From Okeanomitos corallinicola TIOX110 (GTDB taxonomy: Bacteria > Cyanobacteriota > Cyanobacteriia > Cyanobacteriales > Nostocaceae): 64,000 nucleotides of DNA. Under the pieces are notes generated by a model. The model was not told the origin of the DNA and ran no database searches. It saw only the letters and a program-made list of their open reading frames with translations. The stretch covers positions 3,079,318 through 3,143,317 of the forward strand of contig NZ_CP150886.1 in assembly GCF_038050375.1 (NCBI RefSeq), given 5' to 3'. The position numbers were made by a program, and so were the translations under genes. Below are positions 32,217-41,451 of this stretch, in pieces. Position 1 is the stretch's first letter. The number at the start of each line of letters is the position of its first letter.

Positions 32217-33098
32217 ATGAGTGGATATATAAGTTCAGAAAAAGATGATTCTCTAGCACAAGAATTAGTGAGTCCTCTGACTGCTAAAAGGCGGTTGTTT
32301 GCTTATGGCATGAATGGATTATCATTAATCTTGAGTTTGTTGGCATTTTTTCCATTAGGATCTATTTTATGGGAAATTCTTTCACGAGGGATTTCTGGTT
32401 TGAGAACAGAGATGTTTTATCGTCCATTGATTGAAAATGGTTTTGCTAATGCTATCTTGGGTACTATTCTCATGGTTGGTATTGGGGCATTTTTAAGTAT
32501 TCCCGTGGGGATAATGACAGGAATATTTTTGTCAGAATTTGGGAAAACAAATAAACTTACTCGAATTGTGCGTTTCTTGAATTCTATTCTCACAGGAGTA
32601 CCTTCTATTGTCGTAGGGATGTTTGCCTATGGGGTAATTGTTTTATTGACTAAAAAATTTAGTGCCATCGCTGGTGGATTTGCTTTATCTGTGATTATGT
32701 TACCAGTAATTGCTTTGACAACTGAGGAAGCTTTAAAACTAATTCCCACCCATCAAAGATTAGCTTCTGCTGCTCTAGGTGGAACTAGATTTCAAACCAC
32801 ATTTCGCATTGTTACCAAAGCGGCAATACCAGGAATTACTACAGGAATTGCTTTAGCGATTGCCCGCGCATCTGGTGAAACAGCACCACTTATTTTCACA
32901 GCTTTATTTAGTCAAAATTGGTCAGATAATTTGATGAGTCCGACTGCCTCTTTACCTGTACTCATTTTTAATCTTTATAACAACCCTGACCCAGAAGTTA
33001 GTACGTTAGTTTGGACGACAGCGATAATATTATTGAGCTTGGTGTTGTTTTTTAGTCTAACTTCTCGATTATTAACTCGCAAAAGTAGGTTAAACTAA
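32217..33098 (+). CDS. pstA: Phosphate ABC transporter permease PstA
   Basis: The second permease subunit, 293 aa from the ATG at 32217 (MSGYISSEKDD); a TTG nine bases earlier is possible but less likely. It shows six hydrophobic segments (first GLSLILSLLAFFPLGSILWEIL), the EAA loop (QRLASAALGGTRFQTTFRIV) and AIARASGETAPLIFTALF, the PstA signature. It pairs with PstC in the inner membrane and is energised by PstB, encoded 113 bp downstream. Confidence 0.96.
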   Translation: MSGYISSEKDDSLAQELVSPLTAKRRLFAYGMNGLSLILSLLAFFPLGSILWEILSRGISGLRTEMFYRPLIENGFANAILGTILMVGIGAFLSIPVGIMTGIFLSEFGKTNKLTRIVRFLNSILTGVPSIVVGMFAYGVIVLLTKKFSAIAGGFALSVIMLPVIALTTEEALKLIPTHQRLASAALGGTRFQTTFRIVTKAAIPGITTGIALAIARASGETAPLIFTALFSQNWSDNLMSPTASLPVLIFNLYNNPDPEVSTLVWTTAIILLSLVLFFSLTSRLLTRKSRLN

Positions 33099-33211
33099 GA
33101 GTTAATTTTGAACTCATGAAATAGGCACAAATTACAATAATTGACTCTCTAAAAAACTCTTGCAATAGAACTTTTACCTTAGTCATCAAAACAATTCTTC
33201 GGACATCAATT

Positions 33212-33991
33212 ATGAATAAATTAGTTCCAGCTATCAAAGTCAAAAACTTAAGTTTTTATTATGGCAACTACAAAGCAATTGAAGGTATATCATTAGATAT
33301 CTATCAGAGCCAAGTCACAGCATTAATTGGCCCTAGTGGTTGTGGTAAATCTACTTTTATTAAAGCCTTAAATCGGATTAGTGAATTAGAGGGAGAAGTC
33401 AAAGTTGATGGCAGTGTCGAATTTTATGGTCAAAATATTTATGACTCCCGTGTAAATATTAATCGTCTCCGTCGGGAAATTGGCATGGTATTTCAAAAAC
33501 CAAATCCTTTCCCTATGAGTATTTATGAAAATGTTGCCTATGGGGTGAGAATTGCTGGCAGATGTCCCAAGGTGCAATTAGATGAAATAGTTGAATCTGC
33601 TCTCAAAGGTGCAGCACTGTGGGATGAAGTCAAAGACAAAATTAATAAATCAGCATTAGGTTTATCTGGTGGACAACAACAACGTTTATGTATAGCTAGG
33701 GCTTTAGCAGTGAAACCAAAAGTGTTACTTATGGATGAACCTTGTTCCGCACTTGATCCTATTGCTACTCTAAAAGTTGAAGAACTCATCCACAGTTTAC
33801 GATCTGAATTAACAATCACTATTGTTACTCACAATATGCAGCAAGCCACCCGTGTCTCTGATTTTACTGCGTTTTTTAGCACAGATGAAAGTCGGATTGG
33901 ACAAATGGTAGAATTTGGGGCAACAGGTCAAATCTTTCGTAATCCTCTAGATGATCGTACCCGTGATTATGTTTCTGGGCGTTTTGGTTAA
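33212..33991 (+). CDS. pstB: Phosphate ABC transporter ATP-binding protein PstB
   Basis: The 259-aa ATPase has Walker A GPSGCGKS (40-47), the family's [16 protein letters not shown] after the Q-loop, the ABC signature LSGGQQQR, Walker [14 protein letters not shown] and the switch histidine in [10 protein letters not shown]. The C-terminal [16 protein letters not shown] is diagnostic for PstB. It completes the pstSCAB set. No phoU gene follows; the next gene is a phycobiliprotein lyase 123 bp away, probably a separate unit. Confidence 0.97.
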   Translation: MNKLVPAIKVKNLSFYYGNYKAIEGISLDIYQSQVTALIGPSGCGKSTFIKALNRISELEGEVKVDGSVEFYGQNIYDSRVNINRLRREIGMVFQKPNPFPMSIYENVAYGVRIAGRCPKVQLDEIVESALKGAALWDEVKDKINKSALGLSGGQQQRLCIARALAVKPKVLLMDEPCSALDPIATLKVEELIHSLRSELTITIVTHNMQQATRVSDFTAFFSTDESRIGQMVEFGATGQIFRNPLDDRTRDYVSGRFG

Positions 33992-34114
33992 TCTTGGTTA
34001 ATATAATCTTGGATTTTGAATTTTAAATATCAAACTTTCAGTTAAGCGACATGACACCCCAAGGTTTAAAATTAGCTGTTATCAGTCAGTTCACTAAAAA
34101 CAGCCAAAATTACT

Positions 34115-34708
34115 ATGACTCATTCTACAGATATTGCTACCTTAGCCCGTTGGATGGCAGCGGACTTTAGCAATCAAGCCCAAGCCTTTGAAAATCCGCC
34201 TCTTTTTGCTCACATTCGTGTATGTATGCGCCCTCTCCCCTATTCCTTACTATCAGGGGTGAGTTTGTTTGTAGAACAGGCCTATGACTACGATATCAAA
34301 GATCCTTATCGCTTACGGGTGTTGAAATTAGGGCTAGAAAGCGAGAAAATTGTCATTGAAAACTACACCGTGAAAGAAGAAAAAGACTTTTATGGTGCAT
34401 CCCGTGATTTAGATAAGTTACAGAATTTAACAAGCGATCGCCTGGAAAAACTCTCCGGTTGTAACATGATCGTTGAATGGACAGGTAACTGCTTTAGAGG
34501 TTACGTCGAACCCGGTAAAGGTTGTATTGTTGTCCGCAAAGGTAACAGAACCTATCTAGATAGCGAATTTGAAATTGATGGTGAAAAATTCATCAGCTGG
34601 GATAGGGGAAGAGACCCAGACACAGATGAGCATCTTTGGGGTTCTCTGGGTGGTCCATTTCAGTTTGTCCGCTGGGGTAACTTTGCCGATGAGGTGAAAT
34701 TATCCTGA
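34115..34708 (+). CDS. cpcT: CpcT/CpeT-type phycobiliprotein lyase
   Basis: Lyases of this family attach a bilin to phycobiliproteins; CpcT attaches phycocyanobilin to the second cysteine (about position 153-155) of the phycocyanin beta subunit. This 197-aa protein starts in family style (DIATLARWMAADFSNQAQAFENPPLFAHI), keeps the conserved RPLPYSLLSGVSLFVEQAYDYD, and has the central CNMIVEWTGNCFRGYVEPGKGC and C-terminal SWDRGRDPDTDEHLWGS segments. It is not part of a cpc operon here, as is usual for cpcT. CpcT is the best guess; a CpeT-like paralogue would need comparison with phycoerythrin-containing strains. Confidence 0.9.
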   Translation: MTHSTDIATLARWMAADFSNQAQAFENPPLFAHIRVCMRPLPYSLLSGVSLFVEQAYDYDIKDPYRLRVLKLGLESEKIVIENYTVKEEKDFYGASRDLDKLQNLTSDRLEKLSGCNMIVEWTGNCFRGYVEPGKGCIVVRKGNRTYLDSEFEIDGEKFISWDRGRDPDTDEHLWGSLGGPFQFVRWGNFADEVKLS

Positions 34709-34825
34709 ATAGGTGACAGGTAATAATTATTTCCCAATCCCTAATATCCAATACCCAAGGAAAAAAATTTTCTAAACCGTGTGCAATTCAGGAAAAAAGG
34801 TGATAATATAAGTAATTGTGAGCGC

Positions 34826-34897
<72 letters not shown>

Positions 34898-34985
34898 TTC
34901 AAGTGAACAGAATTTTTAGCTGCATCAAACCTGAAAATTTTAATCCAAGCGATTATAACTAACGTGATTTACGTTTAATTTAGTA

Positions 34986-35150
34986 ATGTGGCAAGAAGTT
35001 ATTTCTCCTTTTGTGATGGTAGAATTATTACCTCTAAAAACAGAAAAGGAAAATTTAGGCATAACTTTAAGGGAAGTTAATCAACCGCCTACAAAATGGA
35101 AAGTCTATGAAAGAATTGTCAGAGTGCCTGACTATATTATTTGTAATTAA
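34986..35150 (+). pseudogene. Truncated Uma2 (DUF820)-like gene fragment
   Basis: A 54-codon frame from ATG 34986 to TAA 35148-35150 reads MWQEVISPFVMVELLPLKTE, then GITLREVNQPPTKWKVYERI and PDYIICN. This matches the central part of cyanobacterial Uma2 proteins, where P-F-x-x-V-E-L-L-S-P-x-T-E-x-E-D-L-G is followed by QPPTKWxVYExIL and P-Y-Y. Both ends of the usual ~200-aa protein are missing, so it is a decayed remnant. It lies between tRNA-Cys and a convergent SDR gene. Confidence 0.65.
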
Positions 35151-35211
35151 AGGGAACAGGGAAGAGAGAAATATTAATTCTGACTCCCGATCCTGATTCC
35201 TCATACCTGAA

Positions 35212-36144
35212 TTAAACAGCTTTCAAGATTTCATCGTCCAGAGAAAAATCTATTCCTGTTTTATCTTTTCCACTAGCTAAATAATCATTATTTAAAGAGT
35301 CTTGTAAACCAGAAATTAAATCATATTCTGGTTGCCAATTTAATTCTGTCATGGCTTTATTTACTGATGCAAAAAAGTGTTGTACTCGCATGGGAAAAGC
35401 TTTACGTTTACCAAAATCAAACTTTTTAGGATCGTAATGGACTATTTTAAGATCATTCGCAGATTTACCAGCAGCTACAGCACAAGCACGAGCTAAACCA
35501 TCGAAAGTGACATAGCGATCGCCTGAAACATTATAAATCTGACCAATGGCTTTTTCGTTACCAATTACCTGCAACATTGCCTGTGCTAAATCTTTGACAT
35601 GACCTAGTTGTGTAATGTGCATTCCATTACCAGGAATAGGTACAGGGCGATCGCGTACTATTCGATCAAAAAACCAGCTTTCTAAAGGATTATAATTCTG
35701 AGGGCCATAAATATAAGTTGGACGAATGGAAGTAAAAGGAATACCTAACTTTTGTAAGTAAGCTTCCGTTTCATGCTTACCTTTGTGACGACTTTTCGGG
35801 TCAACAGTATCACCTTCAATATGAGGCATTTGATCAGATTTGAGGTAAACTCCCGCAGAACTCATATAAACAAAATGTTTGACCCTACCGTGGAAAATTT
35901 CCGCCAAGGGTTGAGTATCAGCAAGTTCACGGCCATTATTATCAAAAACGACATCAAAACTTTGCTGTGATAATTTCTCTTTTAGCTGATTTGAGTCAGT
36001 GCGATCGCCTATAATTTGTCCTACACCATCAGGTGCTGGATGATTACCACGATTAAACAAAACTACCTCATGGCCAGCCTTTACCAACAACTCAGTTAAG
36101 TAGACACCAATGAACCGAGTTCCACCAATAACCAGAATACGCAT
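35212..36144 (-). CDS. Atypical extended SDR, CSP41-like (NAD-dependent epimerase/dehydratase family)
   Basis: The 310-aa protein has an N-terminal Rossmann motif (MRILVIGGTRFIGVYLTELL) and the extended-SDR layout, but the catalytic YxxxK is altered: the region reads SRHKGKHETE, with the tyrosine lost. This and the sequence as a whole (IRPTYIYGPQNYNPLESWFFDRIVRDRPVPIPGNG) fit the CSP41 family, whose chloroplast members bind and cleave RNA and associate with ribosomes. An RNA-related role is therefore more likely than sugar epimerisation, despite the neighbouring polysaccharide genes. The ATG at 36144 is chosen over an upstream ATG at 36162 because it sits at the Rossmann strand. Confidence 0.87.
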   Translation of the reverse strand: MRILVIGGTRFIGVYLTELLVKAGHEVVLFNRGNHPAPDGVGQIIGDRTDSNQLKEKLSQQSFDVVFDNNGRELADTQPLAEIFHGRVKHFVYMSSAGVYLKSDQMPHIEGDTVDPKSRHKGKHETEAYLQKLGIPFTSIRPTYIYGPQNYNPLESWFFDRIVRDRPVPIPGNGMHITQLGHVKDLAQAMLQVIGNEKAIGQIYNVSGDRYVTFDGLARACAVAAGKSANDLKIVHYDPKKFDFGKRKAFPMRVQHFFASVNKAMTELNWQPEYDLISGLQDSLNNDYLASGKDKTGIDFSLDDEILKAV

Positions 36145-36289
36145 AAAATCCCAAATCCTCATTAACTTAGGTGTAAAATCACCCTTACTTTGAGATTATC
36201 AGAGAGAATGGGTAATTTAATTAATTGGTAATTAGTAATTGGGTTATTAACCCACCCCCCTCTCCCACTCTCCCAATGCCCATTAAATT

Positions 36290-37432
36290 ATGTCTTCAAA
36301 ATACGCTTTAGTTCACGAGTGGCTGACACCAAAAGCCACAGGTGGTTCAGAACTTGTTGTTAGAGAAATTCTCAATCATGTAGATGCTGATTTATATGCC
36401 TTAATTGATTTTGAATCCACCAACCCAGAAAGTTATCTTTATCAGCGTCAAATTGGTAAAACCTTCCTCCAAAACTTACCATTTGTCCATCAAGGTGTGC
36501 AGAAATATTTACCTTTGTTGCCATTAGCAATAGAACAATTAGACCTGCGACAATACGAAGTAATTCTCTCATCATCCCACGCTGTCGCCAAAGGCATCCT
36601 CTCAACCCCTGATCAGCTACATATCTGTTATTGTCACAGTCCCATGCGCTATGCTTGGGATTTAACATTTGATTATTTAAACCACAGCAAACTAGGAAAA
36701 GGTGCAATTGGATGGTTAACAAAATACCTATTGCATAGCTTACGCCAATGGGATGTGATCAGCGCGAACCGAGTTGATTACTTCATTGCCAACTCCCAGC
36801 ATACAGCCGGCAGGATTTGGCGTTGCTACCGCAGAGAAGCCGAAGTCATTTATCCACCAGTAGATACCGAAAAATTTACGTTTTGTGCTGAAAAAGAAGA
36901 CTTTTATCTGATCGTTTCCCGATTAGTAAGCTATAAACAAGTATCCTTGATTGTTCAGGCCTTTAATCAGCTAAAAAAACCATTAGTGGTGATTGGTACA
37001 GGGCCAGAAATGAAAAAACTGCAAGCGATCGCAAATCCTCACATTCAATTACTAGGATGGCAACCAGAGGAGGTAGTAAAATCTTACATGGCCCGTGCTA
37101 AAGCCTTTGTGTACGCAGCTTGCGAAGATTTTGGTATTGCCTTAGTAGAAGCCCAAGCCTGTGGCACTCCAGTGATTGCTTACGGTGCTGGTGGCGCTTT
37201 AGAAACAGTCAGCGATATTTGCGCTTGTGTAGATACAGCAACAGGTATATTCTTTAAAGAACAAACCGTAGCAGCTTTAGTGGAGGCCGTAGAAAAATTT
37301 GAAGTCCAGCAGCATTTTTTCAAGTACGAGTATATAAAAATGCACGCAAATCAATTCTCTAGAGAAGTTTTTGCGGATCGGTATTTGAATTTCTTGAATC
37401 AGTGTCAAGAAAAAAGACCTTACCTGAAGTAA
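36290..37432 (+). CDS. Glycosyltransferase family 4
   Basis: This 380-aa GT4 enzyme starts KYALVHEWLTPKATGGSELVV, with the glycine loop of the acceptor domain. The C-terminal half holds the nucleotide-sugar site: LLGWQPEEVVKSYMARAKAFVY and the E-x7-E motif in EDFGIALVEAQACGTPVIAYG. It probably transfers a sugar (mannose or similar) during surface polysaccharide assembly, as suggested by the following priming transferase and the GDP-fucose genes. Donor and acceptor cannot be read from the sequence. It is divergent from the CSP41-like gene. Confidence 0.93.
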   Translation: MSSKYALVHEWLTPKATGGSELVVREILNHVDADLYALIDFESTNPESYLYQRQIGKTFLQNLPFVHQGVQKYLPLLPLAIEQLDLRQYEVILSSSHAVAKGILSTPDQLHICYCHSPMRYAWDLTFDYLNHSKLGKGAIGWLTKYLLHSLRQWDVISANRVDYFIANSQHTAGRIWRCYRREAEVIYPPVDTEKFTFCAEKEDFYLIVSRLVSYKQVSLIVQAFNQLKKPLVVIGTGPEMKKLQAIANPHIQLLGWQPEEVVKSYMARAKAFVYAACEDFGIALVEAQACGTPVIAYGAGGALETVSDICACVDTATGIFFKEQTVAALVEAVEKFEVQQHFFKYEYIKMHANQFSREVFADRYLNFLNQCQEKRPYLK

Positions 37433-37544
37433 CAGTTAGGACAATTTTGTTTATTTTCTGATCTGTTAGCAATTTTTCCCTAGAATTACTGCTTTTTAGC
37501 TTTAAGATCGGGACTATGTGTGGTGTGGATTATTAAGGAGTATA

Positions 37545-38303
37545 ATGACTGCCCAGAGTTCAATCCTCTCCGGCAAGCGATACCCGCGTAAAGATGCTAG
37601 TGCTTCGACGCATACTTTAATGAAACGTGGTAAAAAAGCTAGATTGCCCAAGGTAAAACCAAGAGCTTTATCTTATCAGGGTTCAAACGGAGAATTTACT
37701 AAAAGACTGTTTGATATTGCCTTTTCATTATCAGTTTTGATCTTGTTTTTCCCCATCTATCTAATCTTGGCCTTACTAATTGCTGTTAGCTCAGAAGGCC
37801 CAATTTTTTATATTCAGGAAAGAGTAGGTAAGAACTATCGCCGTTTTAAATGTATTAAGTTCCGCACTATGGTGACAAATGCGGATGAAATACTCACTCA
37901 AATGATGGCAACATCTCCAGAGCTACGCCAAGAATTTACTAGCACTTTTAAACTCAAGCAAGACCCCAGAATTACTAAAATCGGTCACTTCCTCAGAATT
38001 ACCAGCTTAGATGAATTTCCCCAATTCTGGAATGTTTTAAAAGGTGATATGAGTGTAGTTGGACCTCGTCCATTGGTAGCAGAAGAACTGACAAAATACG
38101 GTATTCACATTGATCGGGTATTAACCATTCGTCCGGGAATTACTGGATTATGGCAGGTTTCTGGGCGTAATGATATTCCTTATCCCCATCGAGTTCTCAT
38201 AGACCTGCACTATGTCAAACTTAATAACTTTTGGCTAGATTTATGGATTATCTTGAAAACCATCAATGTGGTTATTATGCCCAAAAATAATGGGGCTTAT
38301 TAA
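37545..38303 (+). CDS. Priming sugar transferase (bacterial sugar transferase, undecaprenyl-phosphate type)
   Basis: The 252-aa protein belongs to the WbaP/WcaJ C-terminal family that loads the first sugar phosphate on undecaprenyl phosphate. After a basic N-terminus there is one hydrophobic segment (~57-80, IAFSLSVLILFFPIYLILAL). The conserved core follows: KRLFDI before it, IKFRTMV, SLDEFPQFWNVLKGDMSVVG, PRPL and RPGITGLWQVSGR. The ATG at 37545 with AAGGAG 5 bases upstream decides the start over an in-frame GTG at 37518. It likely begins export-type polysaccharide synthesis together with the neighbouring GT4. Confidence 0.93.
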   Translation: MTAQSSILSGKRYPRKDASASTHTLMKRGKKARLPKVKPRALSYQGSNGEFTKRLFDIAFSLSVLILFFPIYLILALLIAVSSEGPIFYIQERVGKNYRRFKCIKFRTMVTNADEILTQMMATSPELRQEFTSTFKLKQDPRITKIGHFLRITSLDEFPQFWNVLKGDMSVVGPRPLVAEELTKYGIHIDRVLTIRPGITGLWQVSGRNDIPYPHRVLIDLHYVKLNNFWLDLWIILKTINVVIMPKNNGAY

Positions 38304-38646
38304 CAAAGTTCACAAAGCAGAAGGCAGAAGGCAGAGGTATAAACCAATGCCCAATGCCCAATAGACTCCATTTAGAAAATTTTATTAAATCTTTAAAAAA
38401 ACCTATAATCTACTAAATTTTAGTAAAGATTTAAAAATATAAAAAACTATAATAACAATTTTGACTGCAATTAGTGAGAAGATGTTCTATTAAAATAATT
38501 TTAATTTAGTATATTGAGTTACAGCTAGATACAGATGTCAACTAACCTTGATATGTTTATCATCAGGAGATTTTAGGAATGACCTGCTAATTTCAGCTAG
38601 TATTAGTTGTAAATTATAGAACATTAATTACAAGGGATAATTGGGC
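38304..38646. other. 343-bp gap before gmd
   Basis: AT-rich, without a gene. It contains the tandem GCAGAAGGCAGAAGGCAGAGG (38319-38337) and CCAATGCCCAATGCCCAAT (38344-38362), short tandem repeats typical of cyanobacterial intergenic DNA. No confident promoter is seen. Confidence 0.5.
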
Positions 38647-39726
38647 ATGACAGCACAAAAACGCGCATTAATTACTGGTATTACCGGTCAAGATGGTTCT
38701 TATTTAAGTGAATTTTTACTAGAACAGGGTTATGAAGTTCACGGAATTATTCGTCGTACTTCCACCTTTAACACAGATCGCATTGATCATATTTATGAAG
38801 ATCCTCACAAAGAGGGAGTAAAATTATTTTTGCACTATGGCGATCTGACAGATGGTACTACTTTACGCCGGATTTTAGAAGAAGTCCAACCTACAGAAAT
38901 TTATAATTTAGGCGCTCAATCTCACGTGAGAGTTAGCTTTGATTCCCCAGAATATACTGTAGATGCGGTAGGAATGGGAACTCTGCGTTTATTAGAAGCT
39001 ATCCGTGACTATCAACAACGCACAGGAATTCAAGTCCGTTTCTATCAAGCTGGTTCTTCGGAAATGTATGGTTTGGTACAAGCAGTTCCCCAAAGTGAAA
39101 CTACTCCTTTTTATCCCCGCAGTCCTTATGCTTGTGCTAAAGTTTACGCCCATTGGCAAACGGTAAATTACCGAGAATCTTATAATTTGTTTGCTTGTAA
39201 TGGGATTTTATTTAACCATGAGTCTCCCCGTCGTGGTGAAACTTTTGTTACCAGGAAAATTACTAGAGCAGTGGCTCGGATTGTGGCTGGTAAACAAAAA
39301 AACATCTATATGGGCAACTTAGATTCTAAACGGGATTGGGGTTACGCGAAGGATTACGTAAAAGCAATGTGGTTAATGCTGCAACAAGAACAACCAGATG
39401 ATTATGTTGTTGCTACAGGTCAGACGCACTCAGTCCGAGAATTTTTAGAACTATCGTTTAGTTACGTCAACTTAAATTGGGAAGATTATGTAGAATTCGA
39501 TGAAAGATATTTAAGACCTGCTGAAGTTGATTTATTAATTGGTGATCCTAGTAAAGCACAGCAAAAATTAGGTTGGAAACCCTCAGTAACTTTTAAAGAA
39601 TTGGTAGCTTTAATGGTAGAAGCTGACTTACAGGCTTTAGGTCATACTTCTCCTAATGGTAATGGTTCACAACTACCTCAAGATATTGCTACTATCCGAC
39701 AAGAACTAGGATCTCTCCACTTTTGA
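38647..39726 (+). CDS. gmd: GDP-mannose 4,6-dehydratase
   Basis: Gmd converts GDP-mannose to GDP-4-keto-6-deoxymannose, the first step to GDP-L-fucose. The 359-aa protein (ATG at 38647; a TTG at 38641 is in frame) shows [19 protein letters not shown], the NADP-binding start, and the family's [17 protein letters not shown]. The catalytic region is SSEMYG...[15 protein letters not shown], and [20 protein letters not shown] is unique to Gmd. It is followed after 24 bp by fcl in the same direction, a standard pathway pair supplying fucose for polysaccharides or lipopolysaccharide. Confidence 0.97.
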   Translation: MTAQKRALITGITGQDGSYLSEFLLEQGYEVHGIIRRTSTFNTDRIDHIYEDPHKEGVKLFLHYGDLTDGTTLRRILEEVQPTEIYNLGAQSHVRVSFDSPEYTVDAVGMGTLRLLEAIRDYQQRTGIQVRFYQAGSSEMYGLVQAVPQSETTPFYPRSPYACAKVYAHWQTVNYRESYNLFACNGILFNHESPRRGETFVTRKITRAVARIVAGKQKNIYMGNLDSKRDWGYAKDYVKAMWLMLQQEQPDDYVVATGQTHSVREFLELSFSYVNLNWEDYVEFDERYLRPAEVDLLIGDPSKAQQKLGWKPSVTFKELVALMVEADLQALGHTSPNGNGSQLPQDIATIRQELGSLHF

Positions 39727-39750
39727 TTTATACCACCAAGGATAAAACTT

Positions 39751-40695
39751 ATGACTGCTTTAGAACTAAAAAATAAACGCATTCTTGTGACTGGTGGTGC
39801 AGGTTTTCTCGGCCGTCAAGTGATTGATCAATTGTGTCAAGCTGGCGCTGATCGTGAGAAGATTACAGTCACGCGATCGCATGATTGTGATTTACGAGTG
39901 TGGGAAAATTGCCAACGTGCAGCAGATCAACAGGACATTATCATTCACCTAGCTGCTCATGTCGGTGGTATTGGTCTGAACCGCGAAAAACCCGCCGAGT
40001 TGTTTTACGATAACTTGATGATGGGTACTCAGTTAATTCATGCGGCCTATCAGCAAGGTGTAGAAAAATTTGTTTGTGTGGGGACTATTTGCGCTTATCC
40101 TAAATTTACTCCAGTTCCCTTCAAGGAAGAAGACCTGTGGGCAGGTTATCCAGAGGAAACCAACGCACCCTATGGAATAGCAAAGAAAGCGTTGTTAGTA
40201 CAATTAGAGTCTTACCGTCAACAGTACGGTTTTAATGGTGTTTATTTACTGCCTGTGAACCTATACGGACCAGAGGATAATTTTAATCCCAGCAGTTCTC
40301 ATGTTATTCCTGCTTTAATTCGCAAAGTTCACGAAGCGCAGGTAAAAGGAGAAAAACGACTTCCTGCTTGGGGTGATGGTTCTCCTACCCGTGAATTTTT
40401 GTATTCTACGGATGCTGCACTGGGTATTGTTATGGCTACTCAGTCCTATAATGAATCTGACCCGATTAATTTGGGAACAGGTGAGGAAATCTCCATTAAA
40501 GATTTGATTACTCTGATTTGTGAGTTAATGGAGTTTGATGGGGAAATAGTTTGGGAAACCGATAAACCCAATGGACAACCAAGACGTTGTTTAGATACCC
40601 AAAAAGCCAAAGCAGCTTTTGGTTTTACTGCTCAAGTTGGTTTCCGTGAAGGGTTGAAAAATACTATTGACTGGTGGCGTAACAATGCCGAATAG
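39751..40695 (+). CDS. fcl: GDP-L-fucose synthase
   Basis: This bifunctional epimerase/reductase turns the Gmd product into GDP-L-fucose. The 314-aa protein has the Rossmann motif RILVTGGAGFLGRQV, the family's HLAAHVGGIGLNREKPAEL, the catalytic tyrosine and lysine in APYGIAKKALL, and LPVNLYGPEDNFNPSSSHVIPALI, which is characteristic of Fcl/WcaG. It directly follows gmd with 24 bp between. A perfect palindromic repeat (40706-40730) lies just after the stop and may act as a terminator. Confidence 0.96.
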   Translation: MTALELKNKRILVTGGAGFLGRQVIDQLCQAGADREKITVTRSHDCDLRVWENCQRAADQQDIIIHLAAHVGGIGLNREKPAELFYDNLMMGTQLIHAAYQQGVEKFVCVGTICAYPKFTPVPFKEEDLWAGYPEETNAPYGIAKKALLVQLESYRQQYGFNGVYLLPVNLYGPEDNFNPSSSHVIPALIRKVHEAQVKGEKRLPAWGDGSPTREFLYSTDAALGIVMATQSYNESDPINLGTGEEISIKDLITLICELMEFDGEIVWETDKPNGQPRRCLDTQKAKAAFGFTAQVGFREGLKNTIDWWRNNAE

Positions 40696-40705
40696 TTAAC
40701 AATGT

Positions 40706-40730
40706 AGGGGTTTAGCAGTGCTAAACCCTG
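40706..40730. repeat. Perfect GGGTTTAGCA/TGCTAAACCC hairpin, dispersed element
   Basis: A 10-bp perfect stem (40708-40717 with 40719-40728) is another copy of the element at 973-996. Its position right after fcl makes a transcript-end role possible, but no T tract follows. Confidence 0.8.
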
Positions 40731-40765
40731 ATATGACTGAATTTTTAATTCCTCAAAATTGAACG

Positions 40766-41335
40766 TTGGAAAAATTTGATTCACAATTAAACAAAACTGA
40801 ACTACGTCGCTATTTGTTACAAACTCGTCAATCTTTAACTGTGGAAGAGTGGAAACTAAAGAGCGATCGCATTGTTGCACAGTTACAAAGTTCGGTTATA
40901 TTTAACCAAGCTACCACTGTTTTAGCTTATTTCAGTTTTCGTCAAGAACCTGATCTTAGTGTTTTGTTTTCTGACTCTCAACGTCGTTGGGGTTTTCCCC
41001 GTTGTCTGGGTAAGTCTTTATCTTGGCATTTTTGGAACTGTGATGATGAGTTGATAAGTGGGAAATATGGTATTACTGAACCTCACCCAGATGCACCGAT
41101 GATACATCCTGGAGAAGTTGATTTAATTATTGTTCCCTGTGTAGGTTGCGATCGCCTCTTTTATCGTTTAGGTTATGGTGGTGGATATTATGACCGTTTA
41201 TTGAGTTCTCCAGAATGGTCACAAATACCAACTATCGGTATTGTTTTTGATTTTGCTTATTTACCTCAATTACCTATTGAAAGTTGGGATAAGCCTTTAA
41301 AGTCGGTGGTGACGGAAATAGGAGTTATGGAATGA
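40766..41335 (+). CDS. 5-formyltetrahydrofolate cyclo-ligase
   Basis: The enzyme converts 5-formyl-THF to 5,10-methenyl-THF with ATP. The 189-aa protein has the expected N-terminus (KTELRRYLLQTRQSL) and the C-terminal signature DRLFYRLGYGGGYYDRLLS near residues 130-150. No ATG is available: a TGA lies two codons upstream in frame and no methionine follows in the first domain, so the TTG at 40766 is the only reasonable start. The following EEP-family gene is 116 bp downstream and probably separate. Confidence 0.93.
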   Translation: MEKFDSQLNKTELRRYLLQTRQSLTVEEWKLKSDRIVAQLQSSVIFNQATTVLAYFSFRQEPDLSVLFSDSQRRWGFPRCLGKSLSWHFWNCDDELISGKYGITEPHPDAPMIHPGEVDLIIVPCVGCDRLFYRLGYGGGYYDRLLSSPEWSQIPTIGIVFDFAYLPQLPIESWDKPLKSVVTEIGVME

Positions 41336-41340
41336 AGAAA

Positions 41341-41374
41341 CGAACCGCAGAGGCGCAGAGAACGCAGAGGTAAG
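41341..41374. repeat. CGCAGAG-type dispersed repeat
   Basis: CCGCAGAGGCGCAGAGAACG and its continuation form a short degenerate tandem of a 7-9-nt unit. Related tracts occur near 27117, 61036, 61303 and 62751. Confidence 0.75.
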
Positions 41375-41451
41375 AGGTTTTGAGAGATTTTCTGTAGTTT
41401 CTGTCATTGATGATGAGTATATTTAATTGAGAAATTATTCTGAGAAAATAT

